From NCBI GenBank assembly GCA_949752745.1, contig OX457028.1:19968221-20032220 (forward strand): DNA of 64,000 nt, written 5' to 3'. Below the pieces are notes generated by a model, which was given only the letters and a program-made list of their open reading frames with translations, did not search any database and was not told the origin of the DNA. The stretch is from Protula sp. h YS-2021 (taxonomy: Eukaryota > Annelida > Polychaeta > Sabellida > Serpulidae). Of this stretch, positions 26,830-39,700 are shown one piece after another. Position numbers and translations under genes: made by a program. Positions within the stretch are counted from its first letter, which is position 1. Every line of letters begins with the position of its first letter.

Positions 26830-28799
26830 GAAGGGATACAGAAACGACTGAAATGTTAACCAATTAGAAACCTGAAATATTCTGGATCTGGACTTATCAA
26901 AGTAGTTTGGCAATCACAATACCTGGGCGTATTGGTAAAACTCAGCATTGTTAGCCCTATAGAATGGGACTAAAAGGATGGAGGATGTGAATGAGAGCTG
27001 AAGAATTCACCTATTTATCAGTTACCATGCGTAAATGTGACTCTTTGACACACCCGTAAGTACGAAGTGCCAAATTTGAGAATGCACCCCCGTTTTAACT
27101 TAACACAGATACCCCATAAATTTCAGTTACAAAATGTGCAATGTGGAATTCCAACCTGTTTGCCGTTACCTTAATCCTTGTAGACTAAAGGCACTAATAC
27201 TTAAGAAGTGTTTGTTCATTTTATTAACCATAGTTTGACGTCACTCCTTGTCTTTGTATGAGAATTCTAAGCCACGAAATCCCTTCTGATGACGTCAATT
27301 TTTAATTTGCATACACAATATCTTAAGAACTCCAAAGAATCTCTCGCTTCTTTCGAACGTGTATCTGTTTTGAGCTATCACAAGCTAAAAAACTTCTTGA
27401 ATGCCAAAAATGAAAATGTACATATTATTTGCAATTCTGTATACCCTTATGCAGCTATTATTTTATTTCTGAACATTAACATATCTGATTATGCAACCGA
27501 CTCTTTTTATTCGAGCTTCGTTTATCATACAGCTCAAACATCACAGCTTTTTTACTCTGTTAATGATATATAGAATTATCCATTGTAGCTAGGTTTTTCG
27601 TGCACTAAATTTTCAAAGTGCTATATCCTATAAAAATAAATTCATTATTAAAATCATCCTGAGTACTATTCTAACATTCTGTTTTAGCATTCTGGAAAAG
27701 ATTCTTAGCCACTTTCGCTAAACGGTGTCTCTACCAGAAAAAGTAAAGGATGGCATTCTGATGAAAAATTTATCTATTCCGCGAAATCCAGATTTTATGG
27801 TGTGATCCCAAAGTTATCCCGATTTTCTTCACGGTTTTCTCATTTTGACACTTTTTATTATATAATCAATTTGTGTGGGCTCTTGGCCTAAGCTGGTCAC
27901 TGATGCGCATCAATACAGTCTGCGAAATTACGCTTATTATACGAACATCCGGTATTTCAGTAGAACTATGGTTTAAAACCGACAAACTATGGTTTTCTGG
28001 CGCGAAATAAACTCGTGACGCAGTCACTCGTGGTTCTCAGCCATGAAACCATCTGTCCTTGAAGTTTCTTTTTAATCCCTTCTTTTCGTACCCACAGTCT
28101 TGTGGAAAACGCGGAGCACGAAAAAAATACACCCCGCCTTGTTTTTAACTAAATGCGAATACATTGGACACAATAGCATCATCTTCCTCCGTTTTTCCTC
28201 CCTACACACACACACGCACACACGCACACACACATACACACACACAGACTGAGCTAGAGAAACCATCTGCGACGCGATCCTATTCACACGATGGCACATT
28301 CCGAGCGTTCACACCAGTAGGCACATTCTACTTGTTGTCATTATCCTGTTAATCTTTACCAAGAAAGCACGACCATTTCGTAAACGCATGTAACCATATC
28401 TTAAGTAGGTTTAGGTCTTTAAATATGCAGAAATATGGTCTCCGCGTGTTAAACACAGTATAGTAAATAAAAGTAGTTCGAATGTTCGAATAACAACTAA
28501 GATATGCAACAAACCATATGATGATTATAATATGTGACTATATGCAGTTTTCAAAAATCATGTGGCTCCATAGGGTATAGTTTCCCATGACCTAATTGCA
28601 TAAATAATTTTGATATATTTTCAACAAGAAACTCACTGTAGCACTTTTTTTTACAAAGTAGCCAGAAAGTGACCAATAAAAGGTTATTCTTGAATAACTT
28701 GTATCGAATATTGATTTCGATTTGAACCGAATTTGCAGCTATAATTTTTGTATATGAAGCCAAGAACTACTGCATGATTTACATTGGACTACCGCCTCA
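26830..28799. other. Noncoding stretch with a (CA)n tract
   Basis: No protein-like frame. A CA/GC-interrupted dinucleotide repeat lies at 28,204-28,249. Confidence 0.5.
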
Positions 28800-29138
28800 T
28801 TGACATATATACAGGGCCTCGTACGCAATTTTTCTACCTACGGCGGCTTCTACGATTTCAGGAAATCGTTGGTCTCGCAGGGGTTTCCGTGTGCTAGCAG
28901 TCTCACAGATCCGAATGTTCAACCTGTGAAAGCCTTACTGGGTCCATCTGGTGCCCGTGGGATGCGGTCTACTACGCTACGTGTCTGCGGGCTTACGCCC
29001 AGTAAAACTTTCTACGACACAGCGGGAACTGTACCCGATAAGCCGCACCGCGAGACAAAAATGCCCAGGCGCCCGCCGCATAGCCATGTCATAATTGCGC
29101 CAACTTTACCCGCAATTTGGGTCCGTGCGGGCGCCTAA
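28800..29138 (+). other. GC-rich patch with an unassigned 112-codon open frame
   Basis: The block is markedly richer in GC and CpG than its surroundings and stays open for 112 codons, but the frame has no recognisable domain. GGCGCCCGC (29,068-29,076) and GCGGGCGCC (29,127-29,135) form a 9-bp dyad. It could be a GC-rich mobile-element fragment, a CpG island or an exon. I favour a repeat fragment. Confidence 0.25.
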
Positions 29139-29228
29139 TCCCGAATCGGTGGATGTGTGAAGAGGCATGAACTATATGGCCAAAGCATGTTTTGTCGAAG
29201 TCAGTTCACATTGGTTAAGAATCCTATC

Positions 29229-29560
29229 AAAAACAGCACCGTATGCACATGGTATGGCACCATACGTACATGGTACAGTATCATACATACATGGTATAGC
29301 ACTGTACGTACACGGTATAACACCGTGCGTATGTGGTATAGCACCATACGTGGGTGGTATATCACCATACGTACACGGTATAACACCATACGTACATGGT
29401 ATAGCACCGTACATACGTGGTATATCACCATACGTACATGGTACAACACCATATGTACATGCTATGTCACTGTACGCACCTGGTATAGCATCATACATAC
29501 ATGGTATAACACTGTACGTAGTGGTATAGCACTATATGCACATGGTATAGCCCCAGGTAT
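29229..29560. repeat. 21-bp minisatellite, about 15 copies
   Basis: The unit is CATGGTATAGCACCATACGTA with drift. Because 21 is a multiple of three, all frames in register translate to 7-residue repeats (for example HGIAPYV) on both strands. These are artefacts of periodicity. No initiation context or homology is seen. Confidence 0.9.
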
Positions 29561-30690
29561 TAAACCATGTGGTTGCCACGTACCACGCGATCACATGTTT
29601 GGAGACGATTTGTGAGATGTACAATCACAATCGACAAGCATTGGTGCGAATTTGCATACTAACTATTGATTTGCAATATCTAATGCTCGTTAAAATAAAT
29701 TAGAATCCAGAAAACCATTTGTGTGGCTGAACTAAAGTGATCCCTTTTCTGGAGCGGTCCTGTTTCTGAGGTTCTTTATAAAAAGAAGGTACACGGAATA
29801 AAATTATAGAAAAGTGGTTCTGTTTGTGGAGTGATTCCCTTTTGCGTCGTGATCCTATCCCACGAATCATTGATATGCGAAACCGCCGGCATTTCATTTA
29901 TGTCTAAATCTAGAGCTGGTTCGATTTAAGAGAGCCTTTATAACGGGAGTGAAAGGCAGTTTAGGAATGGTCTTATTGAAAGTTTCTGCTGTAAGTAGCT
30001 TTGTAAAATCCGGCATAATTAGGTGTTTGGCAGCAGCTGATAGCTTGAGCTGCCCATTTCGAGTTGTTCTTCTCACTCGATATGTTATAGTTATTTGTTT
30101 AAAGAAAAGATCATTTATTTGGCATGTGTCAAAATACCTAAAGAAGTGTGCGGATATATCTGTGCTCTTTGTTGAGAAAGATTCCTGCCTTCTCCAAACA
30201 GTTCGGGCTGCAGTGTGTGGTTGCCATTGGAATTCACTAGAGACTGCCAATAAACCGCAGCCAAGTACAGTTATTGGCTTTTGAGTGAAAAAACATAATG
30301 CCCTCAATTGATGTGCATTGAAACAAAGTTTAGGTTTATGTCACGTTCCTCTGTCATTCACGCTCCTCCCCCCCCCCCTTCCCCGGTTCTATAATCTCCC
30401 TCACCCTTTCTATGTTTCTGAGTACAAGCGCAGGTAGAATGCGCATCACTGCAATCACAGAACGAAATCTGACACTCTTGCATTGAGAAGTGTGCACAAT
30501 TTTTTCAGCGGAAGGCCGGCCCAAAAGTTGGGCACTTTTTCAACGTGTTTTTAGTTAACCTTTTATTTACTGCCACTGTGCTGAGCTTGAATTACATCAT
30601 AATTGCTTGGTGTTGTAGTTGTGTATGCTGGCTGTATATCTTAGTGAGGATGCTTCAATCGAATATTGAATTTTGGAGCTACTGCACGTT
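29561..30690. other. Intron or downstream sequence of the channel gene, nothing assigned
   Basis: An open frame on the minus strand (30,340-29,894, about 148 codons between stops) has no in-frame ATG near its start and no recognisable homology. It lies downstream of the DEG/ENaC exon on the same strand, so it falls in the intron or beyond the gene. I could not identify the expected final coding exon here. Confidence 0.3.
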
Positions 30691-30820
<130 letters not shown>

Positions 30821-30863
30821 TATTGTTTCGCTCTCCTATCTTATCAGATAACAGTCAGGTTTC

Positions 30864-30872
30864 ACTTACCTG
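30864..30872 (-). other. Splice donor of the channel exon
   Basis: CAG followed by GTAAGT on the minus strand, directly after the FEVLQ codons and in phase 0. It matches the eukaryotic consensus fully and explains why the open frame ends a few codons later. Confidence 0.9.
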
Positions 30873-32540
30873 CAGAACTTCGAACAGGGTGATGACACTT
30901 ATTCCAATCCACAGGCCTAGCTGACCGCCGATATCACTGATAAGTCTTATCGCTTCATAATCCGGCTGTTCTGTTGTCTTAATTATGTTACTGTCGGCAA
31001 TGTGAACATTCAAACGCGACATTTGCTTAATGATCTCCTCTTTATACTTCTCCCCGTATTTTCGCTTGAGGATTTTAGCCTTTTCGGGTGAAAATTTCTC
31101 TATATATTTGTCTATTTCTATATGGAAGCGTGAGTTTTCTTCGCTTGGCTCTGGCAGTGTTGATAAGCTGTAGGCGGAGTCATAGATGATATCGTGGCAC
31201 GGGGGAAAGCAGTTACAATCATCCATGGCTCCTGGATTCAGGATGGTCAAGTTATTATATAGCTCCTTCCGGCAGTCGTACCTTTTCTTCCATTTCTTCA
31301 TGGTATCCACACAGGAGGGATCAATATCCATGGAGTCAGGATTCGACGTGTAGTTAGTACACTTTTCGCTTAGCACCGGAAGTTTAAAACAGAACGGGAT
31401 CGTCTGCTCACCAGGCGGCGCGGGAAAGCGGTTGTCGATACACTTACAGGTCTCCATGATTTGTTTCTGTATACAAACATTTTGACATTCAATGAGTGTG
31501 TAATTAAAGTCATTCTGACCAATCAAATGGTCGGAGCAGTTTCCGTGAGGTGGGCCGATTCTTTCGTTTTCTCGTGCTTTGACGCCGATGTTTACCGAGA
31601 AACCTGGAGCTACATCGAAGCCTTCCGCGGTGGGATGAGGGCGGGTTCCTGGGGAATGTATTACTACCCTTGCCCCTTTGCCGCTGGCTAAGGCGTTATT
31701 AGATTCTTGCATTCCCGGTACGATGAAAAATTCGGGAGAAACCGGAAGTTGGCCTGCACTTCCGGAGAATAAAATCAAAGACAAGCCGTACTCCACCCCT
31801 TGAAGTCGCGTATTCCTTGTCGGAAGAATAGATTCCGGATTGAATGTAAAACAATTAAAATAATAGGGATCAAAGATCTGATCAAATGATGACGTCACGT
31901 TGCAGTCATCTTCGTTGAGAAACTGACAACTCACTAAAAAGTCTTCGAGTTTGACCCCCGCTTGGGCGGCCATTTCCCAACCCATATTGGCAACAATACC
32001 AATGCGTGAATTCACTTCAAGCATATCATTGAGACTTTCTACAGGGTTTCCCACATTCAGCGTATAAAGACTGATCAAAGGAGTGGCCGACATAGAGAAC
32101 TCGTCATAGGAATCTTGGAACTGATCAAGCCACTCATTTTTCCCTCTCTCAGTAGTGTAATTTTCATCCAGTATGAAAAAAAGCTTGTCAATTCTGTCTA
32201 CAACTTGTAAATCCAGATGATCCGTATTGCAAACAGAAACACTGGGAAAGGGGACAGGTTTCTGAATAATCTCCATGTTGACTTTCTTTGGGTATTTCCA
32301 ATAACGTCTGAGAAGATCTGTCGTCTGCCAGAAAAACATTCCAAATGCACCAAAGCAGATAAAAGCCCAGAAAATACGCGCAGGTAATGATCTGGAGTTG
32401 ATGATACGCGGGACGCCATGCATTGTGGTGCCGTCCGCAAAATTCCTCAGTAAATTATGCATCTTTGGGGATTTGATTTCAGTCATGTTGTTTAACACGT
32501 CTTTCAGTGTTTGGTCACACAAGTATTTTAAATGAGGCAT
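30870..32540 (-). CDS. DEG/ENaC-family (ASIC-like) sodium channel, large 5' coding exon
   Basis: Encodes 557 residues from the ATG at 32,540; a second ATG at 32,486 gives 539. A stop lies in frame upstream. The family forms trimeric, amiloride-sensitive cation channels in the plasma membrane. The sequence shows the cytosolic His-Gly gating motif (TTMHGVPRI), a first membrane span (FWAFICFGAFGMFFW), the post-TM1 FPSVSVCN motif, and a Cys-rich extracellular domain with many N-glycosylation sites, including CQNVCIQKQIMETCKC and CFPPCHDIIYDSAYS. The start of the second span contains the G-x-S filter (GGQLGLWIGISVITLFEVLQ). The exon stops at CAG followed by GTAAGT, a consensus donor in phase 0, so the end of TM2 and the C-tail lie on an exon I could not find. 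Ligand or proton gating cannot be inferred. Confidence 0.93.
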
Positions 32541-33227
32541 GAACGCATTATTAAATACTGCACAACATTTTGTTTTCTGCACCTTTACAGATGAATAATA
32601 CAACTACAATTCGTGTGACGTAATCAAGTTGGTAGAATGCGTGTCTGCTTGGTAGATGGTGTGTTCGCTTGGTAGTGTGCCTATAGAAATCATTGAAATA
32701 GCCGCTTTAAAATAGGTAATAAAAACAATGTACATATTTGAAGCACTGCCGTAAATATTTGCGAATAAACATTTGAAATTCACCCAAGGCTTAGCACTCC
32801 AAGAAAGGTCCTTGACCAATATAATACTCTCCATAAACCCCCCACAAGACTGGAGGTGTCCGTAATCATTAACTTACATTATAGTAACTTAATTCTGGCA
32901 ACTGCGATTACCAAATTAGATGAACTCGAATGGTGACATGGCCAAATCCCCGCTGTACGACACATCAACTTGTCTCCATTTGCTCCTTAAGCTGTCCATT
33001 TCCAAGCCTAAAATAAACATAATATCACTTGTATACAACGCTGTGTTTTAAAAAATTGTTTCATAGCTCGAATTTCAGTATAAATTTTGTAATTTAATTT
33101 ATTCTATTAATTGTTACATTATGATGATTATTATTATATTAATTATACCAACAATAAACAACATATTTTTTTTATATTTATCAAGCTGACGAATTGATTT
33201 TAAATTCCACACAAGCGTCTCCCGACA
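32541..33227. other. Upstream region of the channel gene, nothing assigned
   Basis: No further exon is recognised. A same-frame stop at 32,604-32,606 limits the coding exon on its 5' side. A TTGGTAGA/GCTTGGTAG motif repeats three times near 32,628-32,675. Confidence 0.4.
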
Positions 33228-33366
<139 letters not shown>

Positions 33367-34691
33367 ACAAAAAACTTTCCTGTCCTAAAAGCAGGGCCCT
33401 GTGCGTTTGTTTAAGTAAATCGTTTGCCGCCACTTTATTTATTTGCCGGTAAAAGCTTTTCTTCTCAATGTTTTATGAAACAATTTGGCCTGAGTAGCGG
33501 CTTCCATTCGGATTGTAACTGAGAGTCACAAGAGTCTTGTTAAATCTTTTCAGCAGTAAATTTAAAAATCACAAAAAAAGCGTTAAGATGAAAAGTAGTG
33601 TTGTCGAGATAACGGGAAGGTGGTGCAACGATTATAAATATATACACGGTCGAGTTGACCACTGCAATGTGCGATAGTTTGTATCATAAAGAAACTTTTG
33701 TTGCCTTATTATGTTAAACAATCCCTAAAAAAGTTCCTTACACGCGAAACGGGAAACTCTTTGAAATACTGTTGAAGATATAAAAATATATATTACCAGA
33801 AACAATGATTGCAAAAAGCAACGCCAGCAACAGCAGGTAAAAAGTGCCTAGAAATTTATCCATATGTGATGCATAAAACTCATAGCACATCTTTCAGTAA
33901 GAAAACTGATGAGTAATATTATTTTTTCCAAATTAAACTACAATAGTTTCTTAATTTAATTTAACCTACCAGCTCAAATTAAAATTCCTTGAAATCCCTT
34001 GATTTTGTTTCGTCTTCACGATATATTTACTCCATTTATAGGGCGTATGGTCATTTTACGTACATCTGTTTCCCCCTTCCTTAAAAGTGAATAAAATCTG
34101 TCATGGTATTTAATTCCTTTATCTTGCTATAAAGAAGCCAGGAAGTGAGGATATATCCATATTTAGTCGTAAGAATATCCTCTTTTTCCCATTTTTTCCC
34201 ACTGTCTGGCATCACATACTACAACATTAATATGAGGCCCTAAGTATCCTCTATCCCATGCCGTGCATGGAACGGTTTTCAGAAGAGATTGCGGTAAGCA
34301 ACTGAGACTGTAATTGTCAGTCTGGGTGAAACTTTTAATGGCTTAGAAGCTCAATCCCACACTTATCCCACGTGCTCTAGTGGCCGACCATTTCATTTGC
34401 AGGAAAGGGCTTCAGGTTTCTGCATTATTGTGTTATTATAATGTATTATGCTTTGAGAATGTCATCCCACTTGCACTAGTGACTATGTCATTTGCAGGAA
34501 AAGGGGCGTAAAAATTGTATATTATCGTGTCATGTTATTATTATATAGTATGCTGTGAGATGTCAGGAGGGAGGGAGAAGAGGAGTCAAAAAGTCTGAAA
34601 TGGTTGCGGACAAACTTTTTGCATGATTCTTTAACATAATTTAGAAAGTGGTATTAACCAGAAGAGCAAATATTAACGACAGTTCTGAAAC
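33367..34691. other. Noncoding stretch, no gene seen
   Basis: No protein-like frame. Two related segments with CATTTGCAGGAAA(A/G)GG and TGTTATTATAATGTATTATG-type sequence occur near 34,395-34,445 and 34,490-34,550, a partial short-range duplication. Confidence 0.4.
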
Positions 34692-34852
34692 ATCAACGCG
34701 AGCCTCCCGAAAACCCACTAAACATCAACATGAGCCTCCCGAAAACCCACTAAACATCAACATGAGCCTCCCGAAAACCCACTAAACATCAACATGAGCC
34801 TCCCGAAAACCCACTAAACATCAACGTGAGCCTCCCGAAAACCCACTAAACA
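34692..34852. repeat. 33-bp minisatellite, 5 copies
   Basis: Five nearly identical copies of ATCAACATGAGCCTCCCGAA followed by AACCCACTAAAC. It abuts the ACGTC-rich repeat that hosts the Polinton. Confidence 0.95.
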
Positions 34853-34861
34853 TTGCGAAGC

Positions 34862-35392
34862 TCGATCAACGTTGGATAGACGTCGCACCCGACGTCGGAA
34901 CACCGTCTGGTTTTGGTTATTTATGGAATCGAAACAACGTCTTCCTCTCGACGTTGGATAGATTGATTACCCGACACCTAATCAACGTTGGGAACGGGTT
35001 GCAAATGTAAGTCAAAACAGCGTCTGTCTCCCGACGTTGTATAGGCGTTGGGGGAGCAGAGTTGTATAGACGTCGAGGAAATATTAATCTAGAATTGCTA
35101 TCTATGACAACAAAAGGCATAAGGCGTCGCAGTCGACCCTACATCAAAGTACCCCCACATTTCGATCTTTTACGAAGCGATCTGTCATAGCTTCAATGGA
35201 GATAACATGATGAGGTTGCCGTTTGCTCTATAAAACGTCTATAAAACGTCCATTTTTCCAATGTTTATACAACATTGAACAAACTGTCAAAAACGTCCAA
35301 ACAACGTTGCCTATCCAACGTCTATTTAGCGCTATGTCAAATACGTTGATGAGATGAGATTAGGCTTATGGTCGCGACCAATCACATCTTAA
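34862..35392. repeat. ACGTC-rich family copy, left of Polinton
   Basis: Contains AACGTTGGATAGACGTCG, CGACGTTGGATAG, TATAGACGTCG, CTATAAAACGTC and CCAACGTCTATTTAGC. The rest of the same repeat resumes at 52,163-52,253 behind the Polinton. The Polinton therefore inserted into this copy and split it. Confidence 0.75.
35387..35392. repeat. Polinton target-site duplication (left)
   Basis: TCTTAA immediately precedes the element's terminal AGTAGGGGG and is repeated exactly after the right terminus. Six bases is the duplication length expected for Polinton integrases. Confidence 0.95.
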
Positions 35393-35576
35393 AGTAGGGG
35401 GAAAAGAGGGGTTCTGAGCCAGGAAGTGACGTCATTTTACCCCAGGCATGCCACTGCAGTGACGTCATCCCCCCCCCCTAGCCGAGCCACATTCAAGTGA
35501 GCATAAGTGGCACACAAGAATTTGATCACATGCCAAATTGGTGTGCTACTGGACAGGTGGCAAAAATCAAGACACC
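35393..35576 (+). repeat. Polinton left terminal inverted repeat
   Basis: From AGTAGGGGGAAAAGAGGGG to AAAATCAAGACACC. It matches the reverse complement of 51,971-52,156 with only a few differences and a C-run length change. It contains two TGACGTCA palindromes, near 35,427 and 35,460. Confidence 0.97.
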
Positions 35577-35755
35577 TCCCCCCCCCCCTAGCCGGCAGTC
35601 GGGACAGACCCCCCCCCCCCCTAGTCGGCAGTCGGGACGGACCCCCCCCCCCTGGTCGGCAGTCGGGACAGACCCCCCCCTGGTCGGCAGTCGGGACAGA
35701 CCCCCCCCTGGCCGGCAGTCGGGGAACCCCCCCCCCCCCCCCCCTCCGGTGAGGA
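35577..35755. repeat. Left subterminal C-tract array
   Basis: About five units of GGCAGTCGGGACRGACC plus runs of 7-20 C. The same words appear inverted in the right arm (GTCCCGACTGCCGGCT at about 50,385 and 51,945). Proline-rich frames across it are compositional artefacts. The G-rich complement could form G-quadruplexes. Confidence 0.9.
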
Positions 35756-35775
35756 CACCTGCTTGTATGTAGTAG

Positions 35776-35783
35776 TATATAAA
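35776..35783 (+). promoter_or_regulatory. TATA box, first left-arm gene
   Basis: TATATAAA, 41 bp before the ATG at 35,824. Confidence 0.6.
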
Positions 35784-35823
35784 TGGGGGCTTGAAAGCAA
35801 CACTTCCTCAAACAAGCAGCAAG

Positions 35824-36178
35824 ATGTCTACAAGTCGTACAGTTACAGTGATGCGGAACGGAAGGGTAGTGACGCTGACAACAGAATGTTATAAGTGTTG
35901 GGTGTGGCTAGAATATCCAGGACAACCACACAACTGCCCGGTACACCACAATGCACCACGTCGGTACTGTTGCAAAACCTGCGGTGGTTTGCTATGGTAC
36001 AAGTTTACTGCAAGATTACCTGGACCAGAGCCATGACCCAGACTGCTGGTGGTGCGGTGCGACGCTGAAAAACTTCGGGTATTATAATTTTCATCCCTTG
36101 AAGTGCTCAAGAAGACCTTTCACGATGGAGCAGTTTTACAGATACCAGTGTAGCTGCGGAAATCCGACTTGTTGGTGA
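35824..36178 (+). pseudogene. Small Cys-rich protein, probably frameshifted
   Basis: First frame, 35,824-36,036 (70 codons): starts MSTSRTVTVM and carries a Cys/His cluster (ECYKCW, HNCPVHH, RYCCKTCG). A second frame (open at 35,951-36,178) continues with DCWWCGATL, LKCSRR and CSCGNPTCW. The spaced CxxC pairs in both frames suggest one zinc-binding protein of about 118 residues broken by a one-base shift within the overlap (35,951-36,036). Two overlapping genes are the alternative. The role is unknown; its position just inside the terminus behind a TATA box suggests an early regulatory gene. Confidence 0.5.
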
Positions 36179-36266
36179 AGAGTCAACTTACTAACATCTT
36201 TCGGCCCTTCTAAGGGCCATCCTCTGTTATGAAATGAAACGCAAATTCTGTCTATGTATGAGTGTG

Positions 36267-36273
36267 TATAAAA
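36267..36273 (+). promoter_or_regulatory. TATA box, zinc-finger/PolB gene
   Basis: TATAAAA followed by GGGG, 60 bp before the ATG at 36,334. Confidence 0.65.
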
Positions 36274-36333
36274 GGGGTATGTCTGAGATTACATTTCAGC
36301 ATTTCAGTTTCAGCAGTTGACGTGACAACAACA

Positions 36334-36768
36334 ATGGCATCTAATTCAGACACATCAGTCTACTGTCATGATTGCGATATAGCATTTCCATCTCTGGAAG
36401 TGTTTGTGGCACATACATGCAAACCAGCTAGGATGAAACGTGCTCACGAAGAGCTTGTTGAGCATATTGAAGCTAAGAGACGAAAGACGGTACAAGATGG
36501 TATTGACAGACCTGATCCGGTCCTCTGCGATGAATGCGTTAAAATATTTCCATCGTTGGATGTATTTGAGACGCATGCATGCGTTGAGATGGAAAATGTA
36601 TCTCATGAAGAACAACCTACAAAGAAGCAAAAGACAGGACAAGTAGGGAGAGGAAGAAGAGTGAGTCTTGGTGAAAACGTGCAGGAGAGACGGTTTGAGT
36701 CTGAGGATGGATCGGATTTACTACTTGAAATGCGGCAACAGAGAACCGGATTAAGAGACATTTGCTAG
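36334..36768 (+). pseudogene. Zinc-finger N-terminal part of the PolB gene, separated by a frameshift
   Basis: 144 codons from the ATG at 36,334. Two C2HC/C2H2-like fingers (CHDCDIAFPSLEVFVAHTC and CDECVKIFPSLDVFETHAC) are followed by basic stretches (EAKRRK, KKQKTG). This frame ends at 36,768. The polymerase frame is open from 36,729, directly after a stop in that frame at 36,726, and has no good ATG until 36,786. Zinc fingers at the N-terminus are usual for metazoan Polinton polymerases, so I infer one original gene interrupted by a one-base shift at about 36,700-36,768. A separate small regulator is the alternative. Confidence 0.6.
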
Positions 36769-39700
36769 AAACGTTAAACAGTGGTATGAAATGGTATATT
36801 GTGGTGCATGCACGCTTCAAGAAACTGACGGCGAATGCAGAAGGTGTTATGGTGGAACAAGTGGATAATGCCTTCATCAGCAGTCCAACATATGTCGCAT
36901 ACAATCCAGCGGATATTGAGAAGGACTTGCCAGAAGCGTATAAAGAATTGTTTACCAAGTTTGATGAACATGAGCGACAAGGTTCTGGCTGGGTGTTGGA
37001 TAACATACTGTATATTGAAGTGCATACAGCTACCTCAGCGCCTCTGGAAGCGAGTAGTTTTATCCCACTACCGAAGAAAGTGAAGAATACAAAGGCTATA
37101 TTAAACGTTCAGAATGATGACAACAAATGCTTCTTATGGTCCGTATTGGCTCACCTTCACCCTCACCATCAACACCCATATCGTGTGAATCATTACACAC
37201 CATTTGAGAATGAATTGAAGGTGGAAGGCATGACATTTCCCACACCGATTACGGACATTCCAAAGTTTGAAAAGGAGAATGATGTATCTATCAATGTGTT
37301 TGGATATGAACATGATGTAGTTGTTCCGATACAACTAAGTCGAAACACCAGCGCGAGAGAAATCAACTTGCTTTTGATTAGCAATGAGAAGAAAAGACAT
37401 TACTGTCTCATCAAGAATTTCAGCAGACTTATGGCTTATCAATCAAAGCGTAAGGCTGCAGCATTCTATTGTTTCAACTGTCTTCACGGGTTTATACGGC
37501 AAGATCTTTTGGACAAGCATCGTGAAGTGTGTGGCAAGCATGGAGCACAACGTTTATCATTTCCCAAGGAACCCTTCATCAAGTTCAAGAATGTAGCCAA
37601 ACAACAGCGAGCACCTTTTGTGATTTATGCAGACTTTGAATGTTTCACGAAAAAGCAGGAAGGAGACAAGTATCAACATCATCGTCCAAACAGCTTCGCA
37701 TATGTCGTTGTCAGCCAGTATGACATACGTGCCCCAGTTGTGTATCGAGGAGATAATGTCGTGAAAGTTTTTTTAGACCATATGGTGAATGAGCGTGATC
37801 GTATTGTGCATGGTTTACAACAGCCAAAGGACATGGTGATGACTCGTGAAGACAAAGAGGATTTCAAGAACGCTGTTGATTGCTACATTTGTCATGAGCC
37901 TCTAGGAGCAGATCGTGTGAGAGATCATGACCACATTAATGGCAAATACCGCGGAGCTGCACATAATGAATGCAATTTACAATTCCGACTTCGAAAGGAT
38001 ATGCAGGGGGATAAAGATTCTTTTATCATTCCTGTGTTTTTCCACAATTTACGAGGCTATGACAGTCATTTGATCATGGAAGAAATTGGAAAATTTAAAA
38101 ATGAAACGATTACAGTCATTCCCAACACCATTGAGAAATATATTGCATTCACCATGAGCAATCTAAAATTTACAGACAGCTTTCAGTTCATGAGTACCTC
38201 TCTACAGAAGTTGGTATCCAACCTTGCGGCAGAAGGGAAAGACAACTTCTACAACATGACGTCACACATTCACGATAGCAACCAACAAGATTTGGTGCTG
38301 AGAAAGGGAGTGTATCCCTACGATTACGTGGACGAACCATCCAAGTTTGCTGAAACACAGCTACCATCAAAGGACAAGTTTTATAGTCAGCTTAGCGAAG
38401 AGGACATTAGCGATGAGGATTATGCACATGCTCAGAAGGTGTGGGAGACATTCAACTGTACCACATTCGGTGAATACCACGACCTATACCTGAAATCAGA
38501 TGTGCTACTGCTAGCTGACGTGTTTGAAAATTTTCGTCAAGTGTGTCTCAACACGTATGAATTGGATCCTGCTCACTACTATACAGCACCTGGACTGTCG
38601 TGGGATGCTATGTTAAAAGCGACAAAGGTGAAGTTGGAATTGATCAATGACATTGACATGTACCAAATGGTTGAGCAAGGCATACGTGGAGGAATATCTG
38701 TGATCACACACAAGTATGCGAAAGCAAATAATCCCTAAGTAGCAGATTACAATTCTCAGTTACCAAACAACTACCTGATGTACCTGGACGCAAACAACTT
38801 GTACGGCTGGGCCATGTCACAAAGCATGCCACAAAGAGGATTTATGTGGGTGAGCGAGCCAGAGTCTATTGACTTCATGGATGTGGATGAAGATGATGAC
38901 ATTGGATTCATTTTGGAAGTGTATTTAGAATACCCAAATTCAATCCATGATCGTCATAATCACTACCCAGTGGCTCCAGAACGGAAATGTGTCAAATTTG
39001 GAGAATTGTCAGAGTACAGTCAGAAGCTATTGGAAGATCTGAACATGAAAAGCAAACCCAATGAAAAGCTCATTCCTAATTTGTCTGACAAGGAGAAATA
39101 TGTACTTCATTATAGAAATTTACAGCAGTACGTCTCACTAGGGTTGAAAGTCACCAAAGTACATCGCGCCATCATGTTTGAACAGAGCAAATGGCTGGCA
39201 AAATACATTACCTTGAACACCGAAAAGAGAAAATTGGCTAAGAACCCATTTGAGAAGGACTTCTTCAAACTGATGAACAACTCAGTGTTTGGCAAAACCA
39301 TGGAAAATGTGAGAAAGCGAATCAATGTTGAACTTGTTCACCAGGAAAAGCGGTTCAAGAAACTTGTGGCTAAACCTTCCTTCCACAAATTCAAAATTTT
39401 CAACGAAGATTTGACCGCGGAAAGTGGATTTGCTTCTGGATAAACCCATTCAAGTTGGCTTCACCATTCTTGACCTCAGCAAAGTGCTTATGTTCAACTT
39501 TCATTACAACTACATTATGGTCAAGTATCCCAATGCCAAGTTGTTGTTCAGCGACACCGACAGTCTATGTTACGACATAGAAACGGATGATATCTACATG
39601 GATATGCAGCAAGATGCTGACTTGTTCGACACAAGTGACTATCCACCAGATCATTTCCTACATTCCAACGTAAACAAAAAAGTGCTTGGGAAAATGAAAG

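Noticed and set aside
29157..29615. 152-codon repeat protein (TWYS/HGI-type repeats)
   Set aside because: The 21-bp minisatellite keeps several frames open on both strands at once, the sign of a periodicity artefact.
29894..30340. Last exon of the DEG/ENaC gene
   Set aside because: The frame is long, but it has no hydrophobic TM2 continuation after a plausible acceptor and no family resemblance.
35437..35815. Pro- and Gly-rich proteins in the Polinton left arm
   Set aside because: They read through poly-C arrays and the terminal repeat in many frames. The credible gene starts after the TATA box at 35,776.
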